Assembly: GCA_001275005.1 (NCBI GenBank)
Contig: JWZX01002833.1
Span: 1 to 55,962 of the forward strand
DNA: 55,962 nucleotides
DNA from: Chrysochromulina tobinii
Lineage: Eukaryota > Haptophyta > Prymnesiales > Chrysochromulinaceae
Direction: 5' to 3'
Positions 36,915-45,192 of this stretch are shown here, piece by piece; the first letter of the stretch is position 1, and each line of letters opens with the position of its first letter. The position numbers and the translations under genes are program-made. The notes under the pieces are model-generated. The model did no database searches and had not been told where the DNA came from. It saw nothing but the letters and a program-made list of their open reading frames with translations.

Positions 36915-39243
36915 CTAGTAGCGGGAGCGCTTCTTCCCGCGTCCTCCGCCGCTCCGATCGCCACGGCCATTCCAGCGGCCACGCTTATTGCCCGCTTGGG
37001 GTCTGCCACCAGCACCAACCCCTCGCGGCGTGGCGTCATCCTCGTCGGCCTCCTCCTCGTCGTCGTCGTCGTCGTCCTCGCCCATCAGCCTGTCGAACTC
37101 TGCTTGGGTAATCTTGCCGCGCTTCAGCTTCTTCATGAGCGCGGCCTCCCGAGCCAGCTCCTCCTCCTCCTCGGCCGCCTGCCGAGCCCGCTCGCGGTCG
37201 CGCTCCTGCTGAGACAGACCTGCTCGGGAAGCGGGGGCGGCGGCAGCCGGTGCGGCTGCGGTCGCCCCTTCAGCCACCTGCGCCTCGGCCTCCGCGGCGG
37301 CCGCCTCCGCCTTGATCTTCTTGTTGGTTTGGCGCTGCTTCTCGCGCTGCCGGTCCTTGAACTTGATCGAGTCCAGGTCCACCTGCGCCATCGGGGGCAA
37401 CCCGACGCAATCAGACTCAAGAGGCATGAACTTGGGTGCAATCAAGTCCAGGTCCACCTGCGCACTCAGACGCAATCAGACGCAACCAGACGCATCCAGG
37501 CCGATGGGGCATGCACTCGGATGCAATCGAGTCCAGGTCCACCTGCACGAGTGGCGTCCAGTCGACCCAGCCAGCAGCGCCCTTCCTGCGCTTGGCCTGC
37601 TGGATCTCTTTGAGCTTAGGCAAGCGCAGCACCGCGAGCGTGCGCGCGAGATCGCCGAGATCCAGCTTCTCGAGCTGAAAGATGAACTTGCACTGATGCT
37701 CCTTGTACGCGCGCACGTACGAGACGAAGGCACGGGCGGCACCCTCCACGAGAGCTCGATCGGCCACCAGAAGCTCCGTGAGTTCGGGGCGCAGCGACAC
37801 GAGGTCGTGGGCTGGCTCAATGGGTGTGAGTGGCACCTTACGCAGCTGCAGGAAGCGCACGTACGCATCCTCCGTAGAGCGCAGGAAGAGGAGCGCGCGC
37901 CCCGCACGGCCCATGCGCGCCGTACGGCCCACGCGATGCACAAAGGCATTCGGGTCCTGCGGTGCGTCGAATTGCACAATCCAATCAACGTCTGGAATAT
38001 CGAGGCCCCGCGCCGCCACGTCGGTGCATAGGAGCGCGGCGCCGCCGGTGGTGGACCCCACGAACCATTCGTACGCCTTGGTCCGTGAGCTCGGCGCCAT
38101 CTTGCCGTGCAGGCCGCGCACAGGGAGGCCGCGCATTACCGGTAGCCGTGTGAGCGCACTCGCATAGTAGTCAACACAGGCGCATGTCAAAAAGTAGACC
38201 ATGAGCTTTCGCCCGGCAGCGAGCTCGTCGCAGAGGAAGGCGACCAGCTGCGCCAGCCGCGCTTCGCCATCCACAATCATGTAGTGGTTCGTCAGCGTCG
38301 CGGGCGTCGCCTGCACGCGCCCTAACAAAGGTGCGGCTGGCGAGGCGGCCGCGGTGTTCTGGGCAGCGGCGGCGTCGGCGGCATCGGCGGCATCGGCGGC
38401 ATGAGGCGTACCGTCGTCCGCCTTCACCTTTTGGTTCCGTTCTTTCTCCTTCTTCTTTGTCGTCGCATCGCGGACAAGCGGCGGCGCTGCAAGCGTCGGC
38501 GGCGGCGCTGCTGTGGGCAGCGGCGCTGCGGGCGGCGGCAGAGAACGGACCTTGACCTCTACCTTGACTGGGTTGCGTAGCCCCGCCCTGACGAGATTCA
38601 GGACCTCGGAGGTCTGCGTGGCCGAGAAGAGCCCGGTGCGACGCTGTTTGGGCAGCCGAACGAGGATGGCGTTGAGCGTCGCCTCAAACCCCATATCGAG
38701 CAATCGATCGGCCTCATCAAGCACGAGCAACTCAAGCGTCTTGAGTCGCATCTCGGGCATACGCTCCATCACGTCGTCCAGGCGGCCGGGGGTGCCAATA
38801 ATCACGTTGCCACCATCGGTGCGGTACTGGGTCATTGCCTGCTGAATGTCCGTGCCCCCGATCACAAGCGAGAGCCGCAGGGTTGGAGCGCCGCCCGCGC
38901 CAATCTTTTGTGCGACCGAGTACACTTGCTGCGCCAGCTCGCGTGTGGGTTCGACCACGATAGCCCCAACATCGTGCTTCTTGAGCGGCTCATCGAGGCG
39001 TCCCAGCACCTCGAAGAGCGGCAGCAGAAAGGCGAGCGTCTTTCCCGAGCCGGTCGCTGCTTGCACAACGACATCTTGGTGCCTGAGCAGTCGTGGGATA
39101 GTTGCCTCCTGCACGGGCGTGGCATGAGTGAAGCCATGTTTCGAAAGCGTCTCGATGAGCGCAGCAGAGAGGGGCGGCTGCAGCTGCGAGAACGGCGACG
39201 TGCATTCCCGCGGTGGTATTGCAGCGGCTGCAGGTGTCGTCAT
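36915..39243 (-). CDS. DDX55: DEAD-box RNA helicase, DDX55/Spb4 type, two exons
   Basis: Inferred CDS complement(join(36915..37382,37543..39243)), 722 aa. All DEAD-box motifs are present in exon 1: Q-motif ATPVQEATIP, ATGSGKT, PTRELA, TPGRL, DEAD, SAT, DVAARGLDIPD and HRVGRTARMGRAG. Exon 1 ends WVDWTPLVQ and exon 2 continues VDLDSIKFKDRQREKQRQ, which aligns with the FTP-DDI-YKD-REKQRQ stretch of Spb4/DDX55, and a later LMKKLKRGKITQAEFDRL matches the family's C-terminus, so the join is well supported. The tail is Asp/Glu-rich, then RG-rich and basic, typical of nucleolar helicases. Spb4/DDX55 works in 60S ribosomal subunit assembly. An alternative ATG at 39309 would add 22 residues. Unspliced, the reading frame stops at 37417. 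Confidence 0.85.
37383..37542 (-). other. 160-nt intron formed by tandem copies of the exon boundary
   Basis: On the minus strand the motif CAGGTGGACCTGGACT occurs three times: at the donor (GT starts 37542), mid-intron (GT at 37457) and at the acceptor (exon restarts 37382). Spacings are 85 and 75 bp. Splicing donor to the last copy restores VQVDLDSIKFKD. Using the middle copy as acceptor would also stay in frame and add 25 residues. Confidence 0.8.
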
Positions 39244-39410
39244 GATGGACGGAGTTCGTGCGTGAGGAGAGACGCGTGCCACAGGATTCTCTGATGAAAA
39301 CGCAATCATTTGAACTATGTTGCTCCGAGTTTCTGATTCTCGTCGTGCATGTCGATGATTCTCGTCCAGATTGAGCCGAGAATGATTCAAACGTAGGAAA
39401 TTCCTAACAT

Positions 39411-39514
39411 TCTATGTCGCGGATCGTGTCGCCGGGGCCCGACGAGCCAACGCCGCTCACTATCTATGTCGCGGATCGTGTCGCCAGGGCCCGACGAGCC
39501 AACGCCGCTCAACC
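39411..39514 (+). repeat. Tandem 52-bp duplication across the DGAT2 start codon
   Basis: Sequence starting TCTATGTCGCGGATCGTGTC appears at 39411 and again at 39463, with one mismatch over about 49 bp. The first ATG (39414) is out of frame with the gene and opens a 46-codon upstream frame that overlaps the real start. Confidence 0.9.
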
Positions 39515-40533
39515 CTATCTTCGAGCCACTTCCCGAGGACAGTCTCATCTATGAGCCACTTCGAACGATCGTGCATTCGATGCGCGTACTCGGCTACATG
39601 CCCTTTGTCCTTTGGTCGCTCCTCCGTCATCCAAGGCGCACCGTTGGCCTGGCTTCGGCGTACTATTTTCTGCGGAACACGTCTACGACGTGGAATGAAA
39701 GTGTCCGGCGGTTCGTCGCACTAGGCTCGTCGTCAAAGCCGCGGCTCATTCGGGCGCAGTCGAAGCCGTACGACAAATCGAAGCAGTATCTCTTGGCAGC
39801 ACATCCGCACGGCATCCTCAATTTTGGATGGTGGAACTTGATTGCGCGATTTGGCCTCGACCTCGTCGACGGCATCAAGCTTGTCTTCTGCATGGCGCCA
39901 GCCGTGCAATACTATCCGCTGTACGGCGAAATCTTTGGTGATCGTGCCAAGGATCCCAGTGCGGAGACTATTCGCAAAGTACTCCGCACGACATCTTTTT
40001 CTCCTGCCATCCTGCCAGGCGGTAAAAACCTCCTGATTTACGGATTTACCCCCCTCCCTCCCCTTCCCACGCTCCGACCCGGTCACGCGCACCCAACGAT
40101 CGAGTACAATTACATTGCAGACCGGATGGGTTTCGTGCGGCTCGCAATTGAGCACAAGATTGACATCATCCCCGCTTACTCGTTCGGCCTCAACGATATG
40201 TATGTGACTTTCGCTCGATGGCGGCAGTGGCGCGCCATCAAGGCTCAAGCATGGGGTTTGCCGATGGTGTTTTGGACAGGGCCCATGGGCGGCTGGATCA
40301 TGAATAATCCATTCACTGAAGCTGTGACTGTCGTGACCTTTGACCCCTTCCCGGCCTCGTCTTACACGTTGGATCAGGTCGAACAGGCACACGAGGATTA
40401 CCTCGTCTACCTCGAGCGATGCTTCGAGAGCCGCAAGGCTCAATGTGGCGCTTCGCACAAGACAATTGAGTTCATCGGCCGCAAAGGGCCTCGCCCGCCT
40501 GGCAGCAACCTATTGACTCGAGCCAAATTATGA
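39466..40533 (+). CDS. DGAT2: Type-2 diacylglycerol acyltransferase
   Basis: The 355-aa protein has the DGAT2 hallmark HPHG (residues about 113-116, AAHPHGILNFG), the preceding YLLAAHPHG strand, RFGLDLVDGIK and MAPAVQYYPLYGE, an ILPGGKNLL block equivalent to the GG-E region, RMGFVRLAIEH (RXGF motif) and FGLNDMY. A hydrophobic segment near residues 40-65 (LGYMPFVLWSLL) is the expected ER membrane hairpin. DGAT2 makes triacylglycerol from diacylglycerol and acyl-CoA in the ER. The start context is duplicated (39411 and 39463), which could lower translation from this ATG. An insertion with GFTPLPPLPTLRPG is longer than in most relatives. Assignment within the DGAT2/MGAT family is not resolved. 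Confidence 0.85.
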   Translation: MSRIVSPGPDEPTPLNPIFEPLPEDSLIYEPLRTIVHSMRVLGYMPFVLWSLLRHPRRTVGLASAYYFLRNTSTTWNESVRRFVALGSSSKPRLIRAQSKPYDKSKQYLLAAHPHGILNFGWWNLIARFGLDLVDGIKLVFCMAPAVQYYPLYGEIFGDRAKDPSAETIRKVLRTTSFSPAILPGGKNLLIYGFTPLPPLPTLRPGHAHPTIEYNYIADRMGFVRLAIEHKIDIIPAYSFGLNDMYVTFARWRQWRAIKAQAWGLPMVFWTGPMGGWIMNNPFTEAVTVVTFDPFPASSYTLDQVEQAHEDYLVYLERCFESRKAQCGASHKTIEFIGRKGPRPPGSNLLTRAKL

Positions 40534-40991
40534 CCACGACGCCCTATCGCGTGCCTGGCCTCCTAGTCCTACACACTAGATCACTAGTACTTGGAACTTG
40601 TAAGCCGAGCCCGTTGAGTGCTCGGAAGACTGGGGCCCGCGCTCCCCGCGGGCCGGGACTCGCCCGCATCGCCATTTTTATGAGTGACAGTTTAAAAGTG
40701 TAGGCCGTACCTCAACTGAGCACTCTACTCCACTCGGACTCACCCGCACGGGGGCGTCGCGCTTAACGGGGAGGCAGCCTCCGGGCGGCGTTTCGCGTTA
40801 AAGGCTTAACGAGCGAGCAGCGACGTAGTCCGTAGCCAGATGATCAGCTTTGAGAGGACCACACTAAGTTAGTCATTGCGCTTCAGGCCGTGGCCACTAG
40901 GCCGTGGCGCGTGGGTCGTCACTCCTCAAACCGAATCAACGCCGACTGAAAATCGCGAACAGGTCCTCAGGTCGAAAAGCCGATGAACAGC
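40534..40991. other. Intergenic region with a GC-rich hairpin
   Basis: About 100 bp after the DGAT2 stop there is a strong hairpin (arms GGCCCGCG/CGCGGGCC, loop of 5, 40634-40654). A direct repeat of AGGCCGTGG occurs near 40887 and 40901. I found no tRNA-like B box and no coding frame. Confidence 0.55.
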
Positions 40992-41718
40992 CTAATCGCC
41001 ACTTGCAGCGCCAGTGAAGAGCCTGACCGCTGCTTGCAATGACGCTGCTTTCGATTGGATGAAGGGCCGGAAGTACTTCCAAATCAGCTGCAGCAGCATG
41101 ATCGCGCTCTTGACGAAAAGCGGGTTGCGCATTCTCTTCCAGAAGAGCGTCATTTCTTGCAGCGCCGATGTGAGTCTCGAGATGTCATTGCCTGGGGTTA
41201 GGTCATTCCAGGTTTGAGCGGAGTGAGTTATTAGGGTGGGTAGGGTTAGGATTAGGGTTAGGATTAGGGTCAGGGTTAGTCTAGGGTTAGGATTAGTGTT
41301 AGGATTAGGGTAAGGGTTAGTCATTGCCTTTTGTCGCCGTTATTGCGCCAAAGTGCGCGGCCGCGTTGTAAGTGAAGACTCCATACAGTACATCATTGAC
41401 GAGACCGCCTAGAGCAGCAAGCTTGGCCCACTCGCGCTCGGCACACACGTAGAGGATGGTCTCAAGCGCCTTGACGGACGCGTGCACATAGAAGCCGATG
41501 GCGACCTGTTGCATTGAGACCATCGTGGTATTGAAGAGTTTTTCTTGGCGAGGCCCGAATTCGTACTCCGCGTGGCCCGCTGGCAAATATTGCCTGCGCG
41601 TGGCGACCAGCGACGACGGACGAGTTGTCGAAGGGCTGGTCGGTGATTCGAGCGAGGCGGCTCCTGCGGCGACGGCGAGCAGCGACAGCGCATTCACGAC
41701 ACGATTCAAGGAAACCAT
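40992..41718 (-). CDS. Small secretory or membrane protein of unknown function, two exons
   Basis: Inferred CDS complement(join(40992..41191,41328..41718)), 196 aa. Exon 1 begins with a signal peptide (MVSLNRVVNALSLLAVAAGA) and a Ser/Thr/Pro stretch, then a helical, mildly hydrophobic region (ETILYVCAEREWAKLAALGG). Exon 2 codes ISRLTSALQEMTLFWKRMRN and a hydrophobic helix (SAIMLLQLIWKYF). Without splicing, exon 1 stops three codons after ATKGND and the second frame is filled with translated telomeric repeats. Joining across the 136-nt GC-AG intron gives ATKGNDISRL in one frame. I do not recognise a family. A signal plus Ser/Thr-rich region could also be a plastid presequence. Confidence 0.5.
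41192..41327 (-). other. 136-nt intron consisting largely of telomeric repeats
   Basis: The plus strand from about 41226 to 41320 is TTAGGG/TTAGGA-type repeats, seen as CCCTAA on the coding strand. The nine-base direct repeat GTCATTGCC (plus strand) bounds it at 41184-41192 and 41320-41328. The inferred donor is GC (AAAAG|GCAATG) and the acceptor CCCCAG|GCAATG. CTAAC, a good branch-point match, recurs inside. Confidence 0.65.
41226..41320 (+). repeat. Interstitial telomere-like repeat
   Basis: A run of about fifteen TTAGGG-like units, with variants TTAGGA, TCAGGG and TAAGGG, lies far from any visible chromosome end. This indicates TTAGGG-type telomeres in this organism. Confidence 0.85.
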
Positions 41719-42056
41719 CGGTGTCCGCCAAAGGCGAGCACCGCGCTTACTTATCCATCCCCCTTGTTTCTCGGATCGGATCGCGACGCGGGCGATTGTG
41801 ATTCCGCAACTTCACGACACCTCGCTGTGTTGCCATTTACATGTTGCCTAACTTTCTCCCTGAGCCGCTCGGCAGCGTCAGTGCCTGTGTACATGTTGGA
41901 CAATCCTTTCCGGCCGCCGACCTACAATCACGACGGCTCCGTCGCCGCAGCAGCCGCAGTACAGTCCTACGGTGGTGAGCAGAATGTCCCGCTGGCGATG
42001 AACCAGCCGGCAGGCGGCGTATTGCCGTCGCCGAATCGCAATGTGCTACCACGTTC
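41719..42056 (+). other. Intergenic region with a possible truncated first exon
   Basis: It starts with the promoter side of the small membrane protein gene. From the ATG at 41893 to about 42050 the plus strand codes MLDNPFRPPTYNHDGSV followed by a Gln/Ala-rich, proline-containing stretch. It reads like a real disordered N-terminus but then runs into the antisense of the next gene. It may be an exon cut off by insertion of the 42-53 kb element, or chance. Confidence 0.3.
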
Positions 42057-45014
42057 TCATCTTTTCTTCCCATACAGGCGGTCCGCGTGTTCCTTCGACA
42101 TGTTGACTTCGTCCCCTTGCCCCGTGTTCGCCTCGCAGCAGATCAGGACGGTGTTTGTCTTCAAGTACTCCTTGCTCTTGCGGTCCAGGCGTTCGAGGGA
42201 CACCTGGAACTTGCCTCGCGCATGGCCGTCGAAGGCCATTTGCACGCCCGTGTACTCGCACGCGCCCTCTTGAGCCACGTACCGCTCGAGCACCCATTCG
42301 ACGGTCAGCTCGCTGGGTCTCCGTTGCTTGGCCGCCAAGACTAGGTGGTTCAGCCAGGTAAGCAGCGCGGGGGTCCCTCTGGCCTCCGCGACGGCCGCGG
42401 CCGCCGCGTTGACGCGCTCCGCGCGCGTCTCCGTCCAGCGCGCGCGCGCCTCGACGATCTTCTCGACCTTATCCTGGTCGAGGCCCACGCTACAGTTCCA
42501 GATGAGCGGCACCACGGTGAACGTGCCTACGTCATACGCGCGCGTCGTCCGGGTGGCCAAGTTCAGGTCGATCGAGTAGGAGTACGGCTTGTTCCAGAAC
42601 TTGCCGTCTGGAACGTCGAGGTCGAGCTCTAGGGGCGGCAGCGGCTCCGGCGGGCCCACCGCGGCCGGCCACGTTTTGGCAGCCAGGCGGCGCTCGAGCT
42701 CGCCGCCGCGCCAGGGCGCGCAGCCAGCCTGGTCGCGCACCGCCGCCGCGACGGTGGCCACGCCTCGCCCGCGTTCGTCTTCGTCCTCCTGCGAAGCGGC
42801 TCTCCGCACACAACAACGTGGCGGTGGCAGACGGCCACCCCAGCCCAGCCAATTCCGGCCCAGGTTTGCCTTGATGGCATGGCGCCCGCAGGATTTGAGC
42901 TTCTGCACGAGCGCGGCTCGGCATCGGTGCTTTGGATCGAGGAGCACGGCGTCCAGCCACTCGGCAGCGGGCGCTGGCAGCTGGGCACGGTCGTACGGCA
43001 CGACGGGCAGGCCGCCCTCGAAGCCCGAGTGACTGCGCGTGAGCGTGGCCGCTCGCTCCGCTCCCACGTGCCTCGCGTAGCATAAGGCCGCCTCCTCTGG
43101 CGTTGAGAATGTGCCGAGGTGGATTGTTGTGCGGCCGCCAAACTGATAATGTACATGGTAGTCTCCCCGCAACTTGGTCACCCCCCTGAAGCCCGTCGAG
43201 TTCCTCGAGGAGGGCACCAGCTCGAGCCTCTCGGCAGCGGCGTCCGCCCGGGCCTTGGCAGCGGCGGCCGCCCGGGCCTCGTCCGCCGGCGCGGCGGCCG
43301 GCTCCTCGGACGCGGCAGCCGCATGGGCCTCCACGGTCGCTGCGGGCTCCTCGGCCACCACCGGCGGCGCCGCGCTCCCGCTCAGCCACGTGGCCAATGG
43401 CGCCCAGTCCCATTCGGGGTCGGCGGCGGCGAGGCGGCCGGCGAGGGCGGCGTCGTCGGCCTCGAAACATGCCTCGGATGCGCCGCTGTCGCAGCCGCCA
43501 GCAAATTGGGGGGCTGCGGGCGCGAGGGCCGGGGCGAGCCGCGCCTCGTACTCCTCAACAATGTTGACAGTGTTGAGCACGCCGTCCATAAATACGCGCG
43601 CCCTTGTTGGGTCGTCGGACTCGTACACCCGTCCCCTCTGCCAGGGGCCGTTTTGCCCTTGGCGCAGCTCGACACATGCCCCGACGGCAAAGGCGTGGCC
43701 ATTTTGGGCGCGGGGCCCGAGCGCTTCGCTGATCCATGCGACCACCCGACGCTGAGCCGCGGCAGCGGCCGGCCGCCGCTCGCGGTCCACCATCAGCGGC
43801 GCCGCCTCGTCCGAGGCACGGGCGGCCTTCTTGGCGGAGCGCTCACCACCGACTGGGCACTTTGGATTCTGGCAGCGGTCGGCTCCAGTTGAGAGCAAGG
43901 TTCGCATCCTCCATTGGCATGCTGGGCACCTGTTCTGCGATGGCTCATCGGATCTCCGCTGCTTCCGCTTCGGCACACGGGTCATCGCAGCGCTCGCGCC
44001 GTAATCGAGGCCGGCGTCGTGCGCGCCAGGAGCGGTGGCGGGACGCGGCGGAGGCTGCCTCTCCGAGGGAACCAGCGGGTCGGTAGAGGTCCCGCGTCCG
44101 ATGTTTGCCGCGCATGCGATGAGCAATTCTTCCTGTTCCCGCACGTCGTGCTCGTGATCGCCTTCCAGCCGAGTGCTCACGTAATGGACCTCGGCGAGGT
44201 GGCCCACGTGGAGAGCACACGTCGTGCGCATCTCGACCTCCCACAGATCGGGCGGCTTGATCACGCGGCAGCCAGTCGCGGAAGACGACGAGATCACGCA
44301 GATCTCGACCTGAAAGAGCACCGACAGGGCGAGCAGGGTCGCCTCATCCCCCCACGTCCCCCGCCGCCTCATGTCGGCGAGGTACGCAGGCCAATCGCCA
44401 ACCCCCAACGAATCCTTGAGCATGAAGCGCTTGCCCACCGTGCCATCGTCCATCCATCGAGTGCCATTCGTCTCGAGCCAGTGCACCGCACCAAGACGAA
44501 GCTCGAGAGCATCCCAGTCGCCAAGGCCCACGAGCTTGAGCTGGTCGGCGATCGCGTGAAACTGGCAGTCGCCGTCCTTGGGCACGTCCTTGATCGTCAA
44601 GCCGCGCGCAGCTAGATGCCGTGCGAGGACAGCGCGTGCAACGAGGATGCGTGAGTCCTCTGGCAGGTGCTCCTCGGCTGCCTCGCTGTCCATAGCTGCG
44701 CCACGGATGTGAAGCAGAGAGGCTAGAATGGCTGCGTCGAGGTCACGCTGCTCTTCTGCGTCCTCTGGCAGGTGCTCCTCGGCTTCCTCGTCGGCGGCGT
44801 CGACGCTGTCGTTGAGCAGCGCCTGCAGGAGCTCAGCCGACGGCTCGGCCTCCTCGAGCCCACGCGTCGGCGGCTCGTCGATGAGCGGCCCGTTCTGGGC
44901 GCGGGCGCCGTGCGCGGCGAGGCGAGAGGCTAGAATCGCTGCGTCGAGGTCACTCTGCTCTTCTGCGTCGCCAGCGACGGGAGGGTCTGAGGCATCCATT
45001 GTTGAGGCATCCAT
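42057..45014 (-). CDS. OTU protease with UIMs, zinc motif, AP2 domain and HNH-like nuclease
   Basis: ATG at 45014 chosen; 985 aa. Residues 18-33 and 88-102 are tandem ubiquitin-interacting-like motifs (EEQ-DLDAAILAS). An OTU cysteine protease spans about 135-290, with DGDC (Cys150), WGDEATL and AEVHYVSTR carrying the catalytic His. A four-Cys zinc-like motif (CPACQ...CQNPKC) lies at about 364-386. An AP2/ERF-like DNA-binding domain follows at about 600-650 (TGFRGVTKLRGDYHVHY, IHLGTFSTPEEAALCYARHVG). The C-terminus (about 915-975) resembles an HNH homing-type nuclease: CEYTGVQM, SLERLDRKS, NTVLICCEANTGQ. AP2 plus HNH is typical of mobile endonucleases; OTU plus UIM points to ubiquitin removal. 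The leader is shared with the gene at 47877-49088. A 42-bp satellite array begins about 180 bp upstream. Confidence 0.7.
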   Translation of the reverse strand: MDASTMDASDPPVAGDAEEQSDLDAAILASRLAAHGARAQNGPLIDEPPTRGLEEAEPSAELLQALLNDSVDAADEEAEEHLPEDAEEQRDLDAAILASLLHIRGAAMDSEAAEEHLPEDSRILVARAVLARHLAARGLTIKDVPKDGDCQFHAIADQLKLVGLGDWDALELRLGAVHWLETNGTRWMDDGTVGKRFMLKDSLGVGDWPAYLADMRRRGTWGDEATLLALSVLFQVEICVISSSSATGCRVIKPPDLWEVEMRTTCALHVGHLAEVHYVSTRLEGDHEHDVREQEELLIACAANIGRGTSTDPLVPSERQPPPRPATAPGAHDAGLDYGASAAMTRVPKRKQRRSDEPSQNRCPACQWRMRTLLSTGADRCQNPKCPVGGERSAKKAARASDEAAPLMVDRERRPAAAAAQRRVVAWISEALGPRAQNGHAFAVGACVELRQGQNGPWQRGRVYESDDPTRARVFMDGVLNTVNIVEEYEARLAPALAPAAPQFAGGCDSGASEACFEADDAALAGRLAAADPEWDWAPLATWLSGSAAPPVVAEEPAATVEAHAAAASEEPAAAPADEARAAAAAKARADAAAERLELVPSSRNSTGFRGVTKLRGDYHVHYQFGGRTTIHLGTFSTPEEAALCYARHVGAERAATLTRSHSGFEGGLPVVPYDRAQLPAPAAEWLDAVLLDPKHRCRAALVQKLKSCGRHAIKANLGRNWLGWGGRLPPPRCCVRRAASQEDEDERGRGVATVAAAVRDQAGCAPWRGGELERRLAAKTWPAAVGPPEPLPPLELDLDVPDGKFWNKPYSYSIDLNLATRTTRAYDVGTFTVVPLIWNCSVGLDQDKVEKIVEARARWTETRAERVNAAAAAVAEARGTPALLTWLNHLVLAAKQRRPSELTVEWVLERYVAQEGACEYTGVQMAFDGHARGKFQVSLERLDRKSKEYLKTNTVLICCEANTGQGDEVNMSKEHADRLYGKKR

Positions 45015-45077
45015 TGTCTTCGTCCAATCGCTGACACTTTGACGTCTGACTCGATGCGCGCAAAAGTTGATCCCGAA
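45015..45077 (-). promoter_or_regulatory. Conserved leader A (OTU gene)
   Basis: About 62 bp directly upstream of the ATG match the leader at 49089-49150 at roughly 80%, including CGTCCAATCGCTGAC (45021-45035 on the plus strand) at the same 7-bp distance from the ATG. On the coding strand it contains ATTGG, an inverted CCAAT box. Confidence 0.7.
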
Positions 45078-45192
45078 AAAGAAGCCACGACAAGTAAAAG
45101 TCGAAACTTGAAAAGCCACTAAAACTGAACAGCCAAGACAAGTCAAGTTGACACTTGACACGCACAAATAGCAAACCAACGAGTCTCTTAAA

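Noticed and set aside
40534-40991. tRNA or other structured RNA gene
   Set aside because: The hairpin is isolated and I could not find A/B box or cloverleaf features.
40992-41324. Asn/Pro and Leu/Thr repeat protein
   Set aside because: The repeat portion is translated telomeric DNA. Only the part after 41191 fits coding sequence, as an exon.
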